Part shown: piece after piece, positions 1 to 8,481 of the stretch
Position numbering within the stretch: position 1 is the stretch's first letter
Layout of the letters: every line of letters starts with the position of its first letter
DNA from: Amycolatopsis alba DSM 44262
GTDB lineage: Bacteria > Actinomycetota > Actinomycetes > Mycobacteriales > Pseudonocardiaceae
Assembly: GCF_000384215.1 (NCBI RefSeq)
Contig: NZ_KB913032.1
Location: 6,034,588 to 6,098,587 of the forward strand
Length of the DNA stretch: 64,000 nt
Reading direction: 5' to 3'
Position numbers and translations under genes: made by a program
Notes under the pieces: generated by a model
Databases searched by the model: none
What the model was told of the DNA's origin: nothing
The model's input: only the letters and a program-made list of their open reading frames with translations

Positions 1-484
1 CGTCCTCGCCACCCTCGGCACCGCCAACGCCGCCCTCGGCCGCCGCTTCCTGTCCGAATGCGTCGACGCGCTCGCCGGGATGCCCGAGGTCCAGGGGCTG
101 GTCGTCGACCCCACCGGCGAACTGCTCAGCGAAACAGTGCTGACGGCCAGACGGATCCCGCAGGCGGACGTGGTGCGCAAGGCGGCGGCGGTGATCTGTC
201 ACGGCGGGCACAACACCGTCAGCGAGACCCTCGCGTCCGGGCTGCCGCTGGTGATCGCGCCGATCCGGGACGATCAGTCGATGCTGGCCCAGCAGGTCGA
301 GGCGGCAGGCGCGGGACTGCGGCTGCGCTTCGACCGGGTGAAGGCGCCGGACATCCGGGCCACGGTCACCGAGGTGCTGACCGAGCCCGCCTACGTCGCG
401 GCTGCCGCGCGGGTGCGGGCTTCGTTCGCGGCGGCCGGGGGAGTGGTGGCCGCGGTGGACCACCTGGAGTCCTTGCCGCGCTAG
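1..484 (+). CDS. Glycosyltransferase, UGT/MGT family, C-terminal part (5' end outside window)
   Basis: The frame is open from the first bases of the window and stops at 482-484, so only about the last 160 residues are present. The visible part opens with a GTANAALG stretch, in the position of the conserved 'SLGT' strand of macrolide/UDP glycosyltransferases, and carries HGGHNTVSETLASGLPLVIAP, the nucleotide-sugar binding signature of GT1 enzymes (His, Gly-Gly, Asn-Thr, then the Gly-Leu-Pro loop). It should transfer a sugar from an NDP-sugar to a small lipophilic acceptor. The acceptor cannot be told because the N-terminal acceptor domain is missing. The DrrAB-type exporter just downstream, on the other strand, might belong to the same natural-product context. 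Confidence 0.85.
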   Translation, partial: VLATLGTANAALGRRFLSECVDALAGMPEVQGLVVDPTGELLSETVLTARRIPQADVVRKAAAVICHGGHNTVSETLASGLPLVIAPIRDDQSMLAQQVEAAGAGLRLRFDRVKAPDIRATVTEVLTEPAYVAAAARVRASFAAAGGVVAAVDHLESLPR

Positions 485-495
485 GTCCTGCCAGG

Positions 496-897
496 TCAGG
501 GCGCGGCAGGCGGAAGGTCCATGATGCCGGTGGCTTGCGACCAGGCACAACGCCACGTGCCGCCGGTATCGGTGTAGACGTCGGTGTGCCAGGCCTCGTG
601 CTTCGGGATGTCCGCGCCGTCGACGGTGAGTTCGATGACGCACCGGTAGCGGAGGACGACGACGTCGGTGCCGACGATGGTGTCCACGTCGCCGATCAGC
701 CCCAGCTCCCGGTAGGCGACCCGCCCGGTGGTGAGGAGATCCAGGTATTCGTCCTTCGTCCACACGGTGCCGGTCGGGTTGCACAACCGGTACTCCGGGG
801 CGTGCAAGCGGTCGTAGGTGTCGCGATCCACGTCGAGGAGACAGCGGATCCGGTCCCGCTCGGCCTTGATCACCTGGCAGGCCACATCGTCGGTCAT
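496..897 (-). CDS. SnoaL/NTF2-like fold protein
   Basis: A 133-residue protein starting at the ATG at 897, preceded by an AGGAG-type ribosome site; a longer in-frame start at 936 lacks one. The pattern (initial helix with 'RDRIRCLLDVDRDTYDRL', then HAPEYRLCNPTG, DEYLDLLTTG and paired strands ending in WRCAWSQATG) fits nuclear transport factor 2-like / DUF4440 proteins. These fold as a cone-shaped alpha+beta barrel and serve as small enzymes or ligand binders. No catalytic residue set of a known cyclase or isomerase can be assigned, so the substrate is unknown. It is convergent with the glycosyltransferase and lies downstream of the ABC exporter genes on the same strand, with a 58-base gap. 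Confidence 0.7.
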   Translation of the reverse strand: MTDDVACQVIKAERDRIRCLLDVDRDTYDRLHAPEYRLCNPTGTVWTKDEYLDLLTTGRVAYRELGLIGDVDTIVGTDVVVLRYRCVIELTVDGADIPKHEAWHTDVYTDTGGTWRCAWSQATGIMDLPPAAP

Positions 898-955
898 CCC
901 CGCTCCTGTCCTCGTTCGGTTCTGGTCGGTGACCACGATATCGAGGGACCAGGAG

Positions 956-1807
956 TCAGCGCGGAGCCGATTCCCGTGGTGACCGGAAGGTCCGGGCAGC
1001 GATCCACCCGCCCGCCAAGGCGGCCACGGCCGCGATCGCGAGCGACACCGGGATCGACCACCCCGACGGCCGCCCCAGCGCGAGTGCCCTCGTCGCGTCG
1101 ATCGCGTAGGTCAGCGGGTTGAGCGCGGAAACCACCCGCAGCCAGGCAGGCATCGTCTCGAGCGGCATGTACGCGCTGGAGGAGAACATCAGCGGGAACA
1201 TGACCACGAAGGATGCCATCTGCAGGGTTTCGGCCTTCCGCAGCCAAGTCGTGATGGCGACGAAGATCCAGCTCAGGCACCACCCGACGACGAGTGTGAG
1301 CAGAAGTGCCGCGGTGACACCGAAAACGCCGCCGGTCGGCCGGAAACCGAGCAGGACCACGCTGGCGAGCGCCGTCACCAGCAGTTGCACGCCGAGCCGG
1401 GCGGAGTCGGAGATGGTGCGGGCCACCAGGACGGCCGAAAGGCTGATGGGCATGCACCGCAGCCGTCCGGTGAATCCACTGTAGATCTCCGCGAGCAGGC
1501 CGGCACCCGAACTCATCGCGGTGGTCATCGCGATGTTCACCAGTGTCGCCGGGACGAGGAAGTTCACGTACCCCTGGTAGGCCGCGACACCGGGCAGCGT
1601 GCTGACCCCGTTGAAGACCTGGCTGAACAGCAGGAGCAGCACGATCGGTTGCAGCAGCCCGAAAAAGACCAGCCGCCGGTCGCCGAACGCGGTCTTCAGC
1701 GACCGGGCGGCGAGCACCCGGACCTGGGTGGTGAAGGTGCTCGGCGGCCAGGGCGCCTGCTCGGACGGCATCGGGGTGACCGGAGCGCGGTGCCGTGCCT
1801 CGGTCAT
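956..1807 (-). CDS. ABC-2 type exporter permease (DrrB-like)
   Basis: A 283-residue integral membrane protein with about six hydrophobic segments: one near residues 45-65, several between 100 and 200, and a last one near 255-275. The order and length match daunorubicin-resistance DrrB permeases of the ABC-2 family, including the motif region around ALNPLTYAIDATRALALG near the C-terminus. The start ATG (1805-1807) overlaps the stop of the upstream ATPase gene by four bases, so the two are translationally coupled and form one exporter. It probably exports a hydrophobic compound or drug across the inner membrane; the substrate is unknown. Confidence 0.88.
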   Translation of the reverse strand: MTEARHRAPVTPMPSEQAPWPPSTFTTQVRVLAARSLKTAFGDRRLVFFGLLQPIVLLLLFSQVFNGVSTLPGVAAYQGYVNFLVPATLVNIAMTTAMSSGAGLLAEIYSGFTGRLRCMPISLSAVLVARTISDSARLGVQLLVTALASVVLLGFRPTGGVFGVTAALLLTLVVGWCLSWIFVAITTWLRKAETLQMASFVVMFPLMFSSSAYMPLETMPAWLRVVSALNPLTYAIDATRALALGRPSGWSIPVSLAIAAVAALAGGWIAARTFRSPRESAPR

Positions 1808-2748
1808 GACCGGACCGCCGGATTCCGGTGCAGGGAAAGGTAGACGTCGTCGAGCGTCGGCTCGGCGACGGTCAGGTCCTTCATCGGCGCGCCCGCCGCG
1901 TCGAGGGCGCGGACCAGCACGGTGATGTCGGCTGGCCCGGACAGCGCGACGCCGATCACCAGGCCGGAGGCCGACGGCGTGCAGCTCATGCCGAGTCTGT
2001 GCAGCGCCGCCAGCGCCCGGCGGGCGGCGAGGCCGGTGCCGAAGGTCAGGGTCGCGGTGCGTTCCCCGAGCCGGGCCTTCAGTTCCGACGGCCGCCCGGA
2101 AACCGTGACGTGCCCCAGTCCCAGCACGATGACGTGATCCGCCAGTCTGTCCGCCTCCTCGAGGTACTGCGTGGTGAGCACGACGGTGGTGCCGCGTGCG
2201 GCGAGCCGTTCGACGCCGTCCCAGAGGCCGGCGCGGCTGACCGGGTCGAGGCCGGTGGTCGGTTCGTCGAGGAAGAGGACGGCGGGCGAGCCGACGAGCC
2301 CGGCGGCGAGATCGAGCCGCCGCCGCATCCCGCCGGAGTACGTGCTCGCGGGCCTGTCCGAGGCGTCGTCGAGGCCGAACATGGCGAGCAGTTCGGCCGC
2401 GCGTGTCCGTGCTTGGTGCCGGTTCGCGCCCAGCAGCCGGGCGACGAGTTCGAGGTTGCCTCGGCCGGAGAGCGCGTCGTCGACCGCCGCGAACTGGCCG
2501 GTGACCCCGATCCTCCGCCGGACGTGCTGCCCGGCGCGGACGACGTCGAAACCGCAGACCTTGGCGCTGCCGCCGCTCGGTTTGACGCGGGTGCTGAGGA
2601 TGTCGATCAGTGTCGTCTTTCCCGCGCCGTTGTGGCCGAGCACCGCGAGCACGGTGCCGCGGCCGACACGAAGGCTGACGTCGGCGAGAGCCGTCACTTC
2701 ACCGTAGTGCTTGGCGAGGCCGGTCACCTCGATGGCAGCCTGCTCCAT
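1804..2748 (-). CDS. ABC exporter ATP-binding protein (DrrA-like)
   Basis: A 314-residue ATPase. Walker A is GHNGAGKTT, the ABC signature is YSGGMRRRLDLA, Walker B is VLFLDEPTTGLDP, and a D-loop and switch His region follow. The C-terminal extension past the nucleotide-binding domain (about 90 residues) is typical of DrrA proteins, which power DrrB-type permeases. The ATG at 2748 is chosen because the beta-strand of the ATPase fold starts right after it (IEVTGLAKHYG); an upstream in-frame start would add an atypical basic extension. It is the first gene of the two-gene exporter operon and is divergent from the secreted protein gene at 3026. Confidence 0.9.
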   Translation of the reverse strand: MEQAAIEVTGLAKHYGEVTALADVSLRVGRGTVLAVLGHNGAGKTTLIDILSTRVKPSGGSAKVCGFDVVRAGQHVRRRIGVTGQFAAVDDALSGRGNLELVARLLGANRHQARTRAAELLAMFGLDDASDRPASTYSGGMRRRLDLAAGLVGSPAVLFLDEPTTGLDPVSRAGLWDGVERLAARGTTVVLTTQYLEEADRLADHVIVLGLGHVTVSGRPSELKARLGERTATLTFGTGLAARRALAALHRLGMSCTPSASGLVIGVALSGPADITVLVRALDAAGAPMKDLTVAEPTLDDVYLSLHRNPAVRS

Positions 2749-3025
2749 TCGCCGAACGTAGCGGGACTTTCGGTACGGCCGCAATGAACGTGAACGGACT
2801 CCGGACACGCGTGACAATTGCGCGCCCGTCGCCGCTGACGTGAGTGACAAAAGCGATTTCACGCGGGGTGCCGATGCCAGTTAATCGGTCACCTGATCCC
2901 ACCTGGATGACAAACGGATTCGGTGTCCTTGCCGGTGCGCGAGGGCACAGGTAATTTACCGCTTCCGTGTCCACGCCGTTTCGGCTGTGTCACGCAATTT
3001 CCCCGATTCCACGGGAGTGACCGTT

Positions 3026-4642
3026 GTGAAGTTCCCACTGAAGTCGAAAAGATCCGTGCAAGCCTTGGCCGCCGGCACGGTGGCCGCCGTCGCGGCCACT
3101 CTGGGCGTCGTCGGCGCCGGCTTGAGCGAAGCGGCGCCCGCGTCGCTGACCCTGAAGTACACCTGCCCGTTCCCGCTGATCGGCGACCAGACGCTGGTCG
3201 TGAAGATCGACACCGTCCTGCCGGACGACGCCGTCGCCGGGAAGACGTCGACCCCGATCACGTTCGGCGTCGACGTCACCGTCCCGGCGGACGCGACCTC
3301 GGGACTGACGCTCGTCGGCGCCACCACCGTCGAAGGCAGCGCGAAGGCCGCCGCGGTGCTGAAGTATCCGGTCGACAAGACGCTGAACCTCGGTCTGCCG
3401 CTGGCCATCCCGGTCACGCCGGTGCCGGAGTCGGGCGAGTTCCACGTCAAGACGAGCGGCAAGGCGCCCGCGGTCACGTTCCCCAGCCCCGGCACCGCTT
3501 CGGTGACGGTCGGGAACTTCAGCACCACCATGACCCCGAAGAACGCGCAGGGTCAGCCGACCGACCTCGGCACGTTCACCTCGGACTGCGTCGTCCAGCC
3601 GGGCCAGAACCAGCAGCTGGGGACGTTCGAGATCAAACCCGCCGGTGGTGGCACGACGACACCGACCGCCCCGACGACGCCCACCACACAGCCGACGCCG
3701 ACGACCGAGCCGACGCCGACCACGCAGCCGACGCCGACCACGGAACCGACGCCGACGACGCAGCCGACCCCGACGACGGAACCCACTCCCACCACGGAGC
3801 CGACGCCGACCACGCAGCCGACGCCCACCACAGAGCCCACACCGACGACCGAGCCGACCCCCACCACCCAGCCGACTCCCACGACGGAGCCGACGCCGAC
3901 CACGGAGCCCACTCCGACTCCGACCACCCAGCCGACCCCGACGACGGAGCCGACACCGACCACCGAGCCCACTCCGACGACCCAGCCGACTCCCACGACC
4001 CAGCCGACTCCCACGACCCAGCCGACTCCCACGACCGAGCCGACTCCGACCACGCAGCCGACGCCCACCACGGAGCCGACGCCGACGACGAGCCCGACCA
4101 CCGCGCCGACCACCACCACGACGCAGCCGCCGGGCGACACGCAGATCACCTACGGCGTCAAGGGCAAGACCACCATCGCCGGGCTGAACGCGAAGCTCCC
4201 GCTCGGCCCCGGTGAGTTCACCGCGAAGCTGAACGCGCAGTCGGGCAAGTTCACCGGTCAGCTGTCGCTGCCGCCGTCGAACGTGCAGTTCCGCTTCCTC
4301 GGGTTCTTCCCGGCCTCGGCGACGGTGAAGATCAACCAGGTCGGCGACGTGACGGGCACCGTCAACGCCGGCGCGGTGAAGGCCGACACGAAGGCCGACG
4401 TCAAGCTGCTCACCGTCCGGCTGTTCGGCTTCCCGATCCTGGCGAGCTCGACCTGCAAGACGGACCGGCCCGCGGACATCCCGCTGGTTTCGGCGCACGG
4501 CTTCAACCCGCTGAAGGGCGGCAAGCTGACCGCCGAGTACAAGCTGCCGCAATTCCGTGGCTGTGGCCTGCTGACGCCGTTGATCAGCGCGATGGCTTCG
4601 GGTGACGGGAACAGCCTGGAGATCAACCTCACCAAGAAGTAG
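3026..4642 (+). CDS. Secreted two-domain surface protein with Pro/Thr hexapeptide stalk (DUF6801-like)
   Basis: A 538-residue exported protein. A signal peptide (basic KSKRS, hydrophobic AAGTVAAVAATLG, Ala-Ala-Pro cleavage region) is followed by a beta-rich domain of about 185 residues that opens with YTCPFPLIG. Then comes a stalk of 22 PTPTTE/PTPTTQ units, and a second beta-rich domain of about 170 residues with a late Cys pair (CKTD and FRGCG) that ends in NLTKK. The GTG at 3026 is preferred over an earlier GTG at 2987 because GGGAG lies eight bases upstream. Paralogues lie at 24640 and 25951, and the secreted protein at 4841 looks like the second domain alone. The family name is from memory. 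The function is unknown; the neighbouring mce operon suggests envelope lipid handling, as inference. Confidence 0.75.
   Translation: MKFPLKSKRSVQALAAGTVAAVAATLGVVGAGLSEAAPASLTLKYTCPFPLIGDQTLVVKIDTVLPDDAVAGKTSTPITFGVDVTVPADATSGLTLVGATTVEGSAKAAAVLKYPVDKTLNLGLPLAIPVTPVPESGEFHVKTSGKAPAVTFPSPGTASVTVGNFSTTMTPKNAQGQPTDLGTFTSDCVVQPGQNQQLGTFEIKPAGGGTTTPTAPTTPTTQPTPTTEPTPTTQPTPTTEPTPTTQPTPTTEPTPTTEPTPTTQPTPTTEPTPTTEPTPTTQPTPTTEPTPTTEPTPTPTTQPTPTTEPTPTTEPTPTTQPTPTTQPTPTTQPTPTTEPTPTTQPTPTTEPTPTTSPTTAPTTTTTQPPGDTQITYGVKGKTTIAGLNAKLPLGPGEFTAKLNAQSGKFTGQLSLPPSNVQFRFLGFFPASATVKINQVGDVTGTVNAGAVKADTKADVKLLTVRLFGFPILASSTCKTDRPADIPLVSAHGFNPLKGGKLTAEYKLPQFRGCGLLTPLISAMASGDGNSLEINLTKK
3689..4090 (+). repeat. In-frame tandem 18-bp repeat encoding a Pro/Thr stalk
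   Basis: Twenty-two consecutive hexapeptide units of the form (Q/E)PTPTT lie inside the secreted protein gene, one of them extended to eight residues. Glu and Gln alternate irregularly, so copies differ at the first codon, and third positions vary. The encoded segment should be an extended, probably glycosylated spacer between two folded domains. Confidence 0.95.
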
Positions 4643-4651
4643 GTCGAGTCT

Positions 4652-4693
4652 CGTGAGTGGTAATGACGGTCAGAACCGTCATTACCACTCACG
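4652..4693. terminator. Perfect 19-bp hairpin after the secreted protein gene
   Basis: Arms at 4652-4670 and 4675-4693 are exact reverse complements with a 4-base loop. The element begins 10 bases after the stop codon at 4642. There is no T-tract, so it is a bidirectional or RNA-stabilising hairpin rather than a textbook intrinsic terminator. Twelve bases of the same arm (CGTGAGTGGTAA) recur at 49770-49781. Confidence 0.7.
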
Positions 4694-4762
4694 ACTTCCA
4701 CGCCAAAACAGTTACCCCCATTACAACCTTTCCCGTTTCCGGAACCCCCTGCCACGCATTAC

Positions 4763-4791
4763 TTGTGTGGCACAACATCCGCCAGTAGCGT
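4763..4791 (+). promoter_or_regulatory. Candidate promoter of the mce operon
   Basis: TTGTGT at 4763-4768 and TAGCGT at 4786-4791 are separated by 17 bases, resembling a housekeeping sigma promoter. The first gene of the operon starts at 4841, which would give a leader of about 40 bases. This is a pattern match only. Confidence 0.35.
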
Positions 4792-4840
4792 CTGCACGAG
4801 TTGGCCGTTCGGCCGGAGAAGTCGAAGTGAGGAAGCCCGA

Positions 4841-5611
4841 ATGTCAGTGCTGACCGGGCGCGTTCCGCGCGCCTTCCTGCTCCCGGCGGTGCTGGGGCTG
4901 GGGGCGCTTTCCCTGGCTTCCGCCTCCGCCGAACCCGCCCCCGTGCAGCAGGCCCGGCCCGAGCCGGTGGCGGCCGCCGCGGCGGGGCTGCCGTTCGGTT
5001 TCTACGTCGGCGACGAGAAACAGGCCACGACGAGCCACGTCGCCAAACTCGGTTCCGACATCACGTTCCCGCAGGGCCGGTTCGACGGCTCGCTCCTCGG
5101 CCTGTCCGGCAAGGTGCCGATCACCGGCAAGCTCGTCATCCCGTCGACGGAGAGCTACTTCGTGTCCTTCCGGTTCATGCCCGCCACCGGCACGGTCGAG
5201 CTGATCCCGGACGGCGACGCCACCGGGACGGTCGAAGTGAAGACCGGCGCCACGACCAACTGCAAGGCCGTCGGCACCAACCTGTGCGGTGATTCCGATG
5301 TCACCAACAAGGTGTTCATCAAGCTGTCGAACGTCAAAGTGGACGGCAAGGTCCTCGACGTCGGCCCGAACTGCCGGACCGCGCAGTCGGTCGCGGTGAA
5401 CATCAAAGCGTTGATGCCGCTCGGTTTCCCGGCCCCGTCGGTCAAGGCCACCAGCACCTTCTCGACACCGGGCTTCACCGGATGCGGGGTGCGTGAGGAC
5501 CTGAGCCCGTTGCTCACCGGCCTGGTTTCCGGCCCCGGCAACACCCTGGTCACCAACCTCAAGCTGCGGTGCGTCGGTTCGGGCCCGCCCCCCAACGGAT
5601 GCGGAGCCTGA
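4841..5611 (+). CDS. Secreted single-domain protein leading the mce operon
   Basis: A 256-residue exported protein. The ATG at 4841 precedes a basic TGRVPR stretch, a hydrophobic segment (AFLLPAVLGLGALSLASASA) and a Pro-rich mature start. The mature part resembles the C-terminal domain of the protein at 3026: an early ITGKL strand, a SFRFMPATG strand, a DATGTV strand, a Cys pair near NCRTAQ and TGCG, and a closing GPGNTL-TNLKL. It therefore looks like a stand-alone copy of that domain. Its stop is two bases from the YrbEA start, so it is translated with the Mce transporter and is a good candidate for an accessory envelope subunit. No experimental function is known to me. Confidence 0.75.
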   Translation: MSVLTGRVPRAFLLPAVLGLGALSLASASAEPAPVQQARPEPVAAAAAGLPFGFYVGDEKQATTSHVAKLGSDITFPQGRFDGSLLGLSGKVPITGKLVIPSTESYFVSFRFMPATGTVELIPDGDATGTVEVKTGATTNCKAVGTNLCGDSDVTNKVFIKLSNVKVDGKVLDVGPNCRTAQSVAVNIKALMPLGFPAPSVKATSTFSTPGFTGCGVREDLSPLLTGLVSGPGNTLVTNLKLRCVGSGPPPNGCGA

Positions 5612-5613
5612 CG

Positions 5614-6417
5614 ATGACCAATCCCGTCGCCCTGCTCGCCCGCGCGCCGGAAAAGGCCGCCGCGGGGTTGCGCGAATTCGGCCGCATGTGCGCCATGGGG
5701 CTTGACGTCATCCTCGCGATGTTCCGCCGCCCGGTGCAGATCCGCGAGTTCATCCAGCAGTTCTGGTTCATCGCCAGTGTGTCGATCACCCCGGCGATCC
5801 TCGTGTCGATCCCGTTCGGCGCGGTCATCTCGCTGCAACTCGGCTCGCTCACGAGCCAGATCGGCGCGCAGCAGTTCAACGGCGCCGCGAGCGTCCTGGC
5901 CGTCGTGCAGCAGGCCAGCCCGATCGTGACGACGCTGATCATCGCGGGCGCGGGCGGTTCGGCGATCTGCGCGGACCTCGGCGCCCGCTCCATCCGCGAG
6001 GAGATCGACGCGATGGAGGTGCTCGGCGTCTCGCCGATCCACCGGCTGATCGTCCCGCGTGTCCAGGCGGCCATCGGGGTTTCCGTGCTGCTCAACGGTT
6101 TGGTCAGCGTGGTCGGCGTGCTCGGCGGCTACTTCTTCAACGTCATCGTGCAGGGCGGGACACCGGGCGCGTACCTCGCGAGCTTCAACGCGCTGGCCCA
6201 GCTGCCCGACCTCGTCGTCAGCTCGATCAAGGCGTTCATCTTCGGTTTCCTCGCCGGTGTCGTCGCGGCCTACCGCGGGCTGAACCCCAGAGGCGGTCCC
6301 AAAGGCGTCGGTGACGTCGTCAACCAGTCGGTGGTGATCACGTTCCTGCTCCTGTTCTTCGTCAACACGGTCCTGACCGCGCTGTACCTTCAGCTCGTCC
6401 CCGCGAAGGGAACCTGA
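5614..6417 (+). CDS. yrbEA: YrbE/MlaE-type permease subunit A of the Mce lipid transporter
   Basis: A 267-residue membrane protein with five to six hydrophobic segments and the MlaE-family core: QQFWFIASVSITPAILVSIP, the conserved EEIDAMEVLGVSP loop that contacts the ATPase, and PRGGPKGVG near the C-terminus. The ATG at 5614 is chosen because GCGGAG lies eight bases upstream; earlier in-frame codons run into the preceding gene. In actinobacteria two YrbE permeases and a separate MceG-type ATPase form the inner-membrane motor that moves lipids through the Mce tunnel. No ATPase gene is present in this operon, as is usual for the family. Confidence 0.93.
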   Translation: MTNPVALLARAPEKAAAGLREFGRMCAMGLDVILAMFRRPVQIREFIQQFWFIASVSITPAILVSIPFGAVISLQLGSLTSQIGAQQFNGAASVLAVVQQASPIVTTLIIAGAGGSAICADLGARSIREEIDAMEVLGVSPIHRLIVPRVQAAIGVSVLLNGLVSVVGVLGGYFFNVIVQGGTPGAYLASFNALAQLPDLVVSSIKAFIFGFLAGVVAAYRGLNPRGGPKGVGDVVNQSVVITFLLLFFVNTVLTALYLQLVPAKGT

Positions 6418-6421
6418 TCCC

Positions 6422-7261
6422 GTGACCAGCGTCCCCGAACGGGCCCGCGAGGCGTTCAAACGCCCCGGCAACAGTCTTTTCGAACTGGGCGACCAGTTGC
6501 TGTTCTACGTCCGCGCGCTCGCGGCGATCCCGATGGCCGTCACCCGCTACTTCCGCGAAGTGGTGCGCCTGCTCGCCGAGGTGACCTTCGGCAGCGGCGC
6601 GCTCGCGGTGATCGGCGGCACCGTCGGCGTGATGGTCGGCCTGTGCGTGTTCACCGGGATCACCGTGGGATTGCAGGGGTTCAGCGCGCTGAACCAGATC
6701 AACATCTCCGCGATGACAGGCTTCCTCACCGCGTACTTCAACACCCGCGAGATCGCGCCGCTTTCGGCGGGGCTCGCGTTGTCCGCGACGGTCGGCGCCG
6801 GATTCACCGCGCAGCTGGGCGCCATGCGGATCTCCGAGGAGATCGACGCGCTCGAAGTGATGGCGGTGCGCAGCATGCCGTACCTCGTCACCACGCGGAT
6901 CGTGGCCGGGTTCATCGCGATCATCCCGCTCTACGTGATCGGCCTGCTGATCTCGTACCTCGGTTCGCGGGTGACCACGGTCGTCTTCTTCGGGCAGTCC
7001 GGCGGAACCTACGACCACTACTTCTCCCTGTTCTTGCCGCCGGAGGACGTGCTGTGGTCGTTCGGCAAGGTGCTCGTGTTCAGCGTCGGCGTCATCCTCA
7101 CGCACTGCTTCTACGGCTATCGCGCCGCGGGCGGCCCGGCGGGTGTCGGGGTGGCGGTCGGCCGCGCCGTGCGGACGTCGATCGTGCTGATCAGCGTGCT
7201 CGACCTGTTCCTCAGCCTGGCCATCTGGGGCGCCACCACGACGGTGAAGGTCTCCGGATGA
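6422..7261 (+). CDS. yrbEB: YrbE/MlaE-type permease subunit B of the Mce lipid transporter
   Basis: A 279-residue MlaE-family permease starting at GTG 6422, four bases after the YrbEA stop. It has the family loop EEIDALEVMAVRSMP and several hydrophobic helices (for example IVAGFIAIIPLYVIGLLISYLG). It pairs with YrbEA to form the permease dimer of the Mce system. Its TGA overlaps the ATG of MceA by four bases. Confidence 0.93.
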   Translation: MTSVPERAREAFKRPGNSLFELGDQLLFYVRALAAIPMAVTRYFREVVRLLAEVTFGSGALAVIGGTVGVMVGLCVFTGITVGLQGFSALNQINISAMTGFLTAYFNTREIAPLSAGLALSATVGAGFTAQLGAMRISEEIDALEVMAVRSMPYLVTTRIVAGFIAIIPLYVIGLLISYLGSRVTTVVFFGQSGGTYDHYFSLFLPPEDVLWSFGKVLVFSVGVILTHCFYGYRAAGGPAGVGVAVGRAVRTSIVLISVLDLFLSLAIWGATTTVKVSG

Positions 7262-8481
7262 GCGCGCGGGCACGGACGCAGGCCGCCGGGGTGGTCTTCC
7301 TCGTCATCCTGGTGCTGCTCGGCTGGGTCGCGGTCGCCATCTTCAACAAGGACTTCGACCGCGCGGAACTGGTCACGCTCAAGACCGACCGGGTCGGCAA
7401 CCAGCTGGCCCCGCCCGCTGAGGTCAAGGTCCGCGGTGTCCCGTTCGGCGAGGTCAGGGCGGTCCGGGGCAGCGCGGACGGCGCCGAGATCGACCTCGCC
7501 ATCGATCCGGCGAAGATCGACCAGCTGCCGAGGAACATCTCGGCGCGGCTCTTGCCGAAGACGGTGTTCGGCGAGCGCTACGTCAATCTCGTGCTGCCGG
7601 ACCGGCCTGCCGGTGGCTCGCTTCAGGACGGCGACGTCATCGGCCAGGACCGGTCGGCCAACGCGATCGAACTGGAACGCGTCCTCGGCGATCTGCTGCC
7701 CCTGCTGCGAGCCGTGCAGCCGCAGAAGCTCAACAGTTCGCTCGGCGCGATCTCACTCGCGCTGGACAATCGCGGGAAATCCCTGGGGGACAGCATTGTC
7801 CAGCTCAACGACCTGCTCGGCCAGGTGAACCCGCTGATGCCGCAGTTCAAGGCGGACATCAGCGGTCTCGCCGACGTGGCCGACCTCTACACCGGCGCCG
7901 CGCCGGACATCCTCAAGGCCCTCTCGGATCTCTCCACCACGGCGAAGACCATTGTGGACACCCGCGCCGACCTCGACAAGCTGTACACCAGCGTCACCAC
8001 CGCGAGCGGCGATCTGAACAAGTTCCTGGTGCAGAACAAGGACAACATCATCGGTGTCAGCGTGAAGAGCAGGCCGACGCTCGAACTGCTTTCCCGTTAT
8101 TCGCCCGAGTTCCCGTGCCTGTTCGACGCGGTGAACCGGCTCAAACCGGTGATGGAGAAGGCCTTGGGCAAGGGCACCGGCGAGCCGGGCCTGCACGTGA
8201 CGCTGTCCGTCCACGATCCGCGCGACAAGTACGTGCCGGGCCGGGACGACCCGCGGTTCGACCAGAAGGGCGGCCCGCGGTGCTTCGGCGGGGGTCAGGC
8301 TTCGGCGGCGGTGGAGTTCGCCGCCGATGGGGACCTCGGCCCGGCCAATTCGAAGGGGGAGCGAGGGCTGGTCGCCGAGCTGCTGGCGCCGTCGCTCGGG
8401 ATGAAACCGGCCGAGGTCCCGGACTGGAGCAGTGTGCTCGTGGGCCCGGCCCTGCGCGGAACGGAGGTGACCGTCCGATGA
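7258..8481 (+). CDS. mceA: MceA-family lipid-transport protein
   Basis: A 407-residue protein with one N-terminal membrane anchor (VVFLVILVLLGWVAVAIF), then the MlaD/MCE domain (about residues 40-120: PPAEVKVRGVPFGEVRAV, and the VFGERYVNLVLP strand), then a long helical segment rich in Leu, Asp and Asn heptads, then a C-terminal part with two Cys (FPCLF and PRCFGGG). MceA is the first of six subunits that together build a hexameric ring and helical tunnel across the periplasm. The start is fixed by the ATGA overlap with YrbEB. Confidence 0.93.
   Translation: MSARARTQAAGVVFLVILVLLGWVAVAIFNKDFDRAELVTLKTDRVGNQLAPPAEVKVRGVPFGEVRAVRGSADGAEIDLAIDPAKIDQLPRNISARLLPKTVFGERYVNLVLPDRPAGGSLQDGDVIGQDRSANAIELERVLGDLLPLLRAVQPQKLNSSLGAISLALDNRGKSLGDSIVQLNDLLGQVNPLMPQFKADISGLADVADLYTGAAPDILKALSDLSTTAKTIVDTRADLDKLYTSVTTASGDLNKFLVQNKDNIIGVSVKSRPTLELLSRYSPEFPCLFDAVNRLKPVMEKALGKGTGEPGLHVTLSVHDPRDKYVPGRDDPRFDQKGGPRCFGGGQASAAVEFAADGDLGPANSKGERGLVAELLAPSLGMKPAEVPDWSSVLVGPALRGTEVTVR

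Noticed and set aside
2990..4552. Long minus-strand open frames opposite the Pro/Thr repeat gene
   Set aside because: Composition is extreme Arg/Gly or Val/Gly repeats that mirror the plus-strand codons; no ribosome site or homology signal. They are shadows of the repeat.
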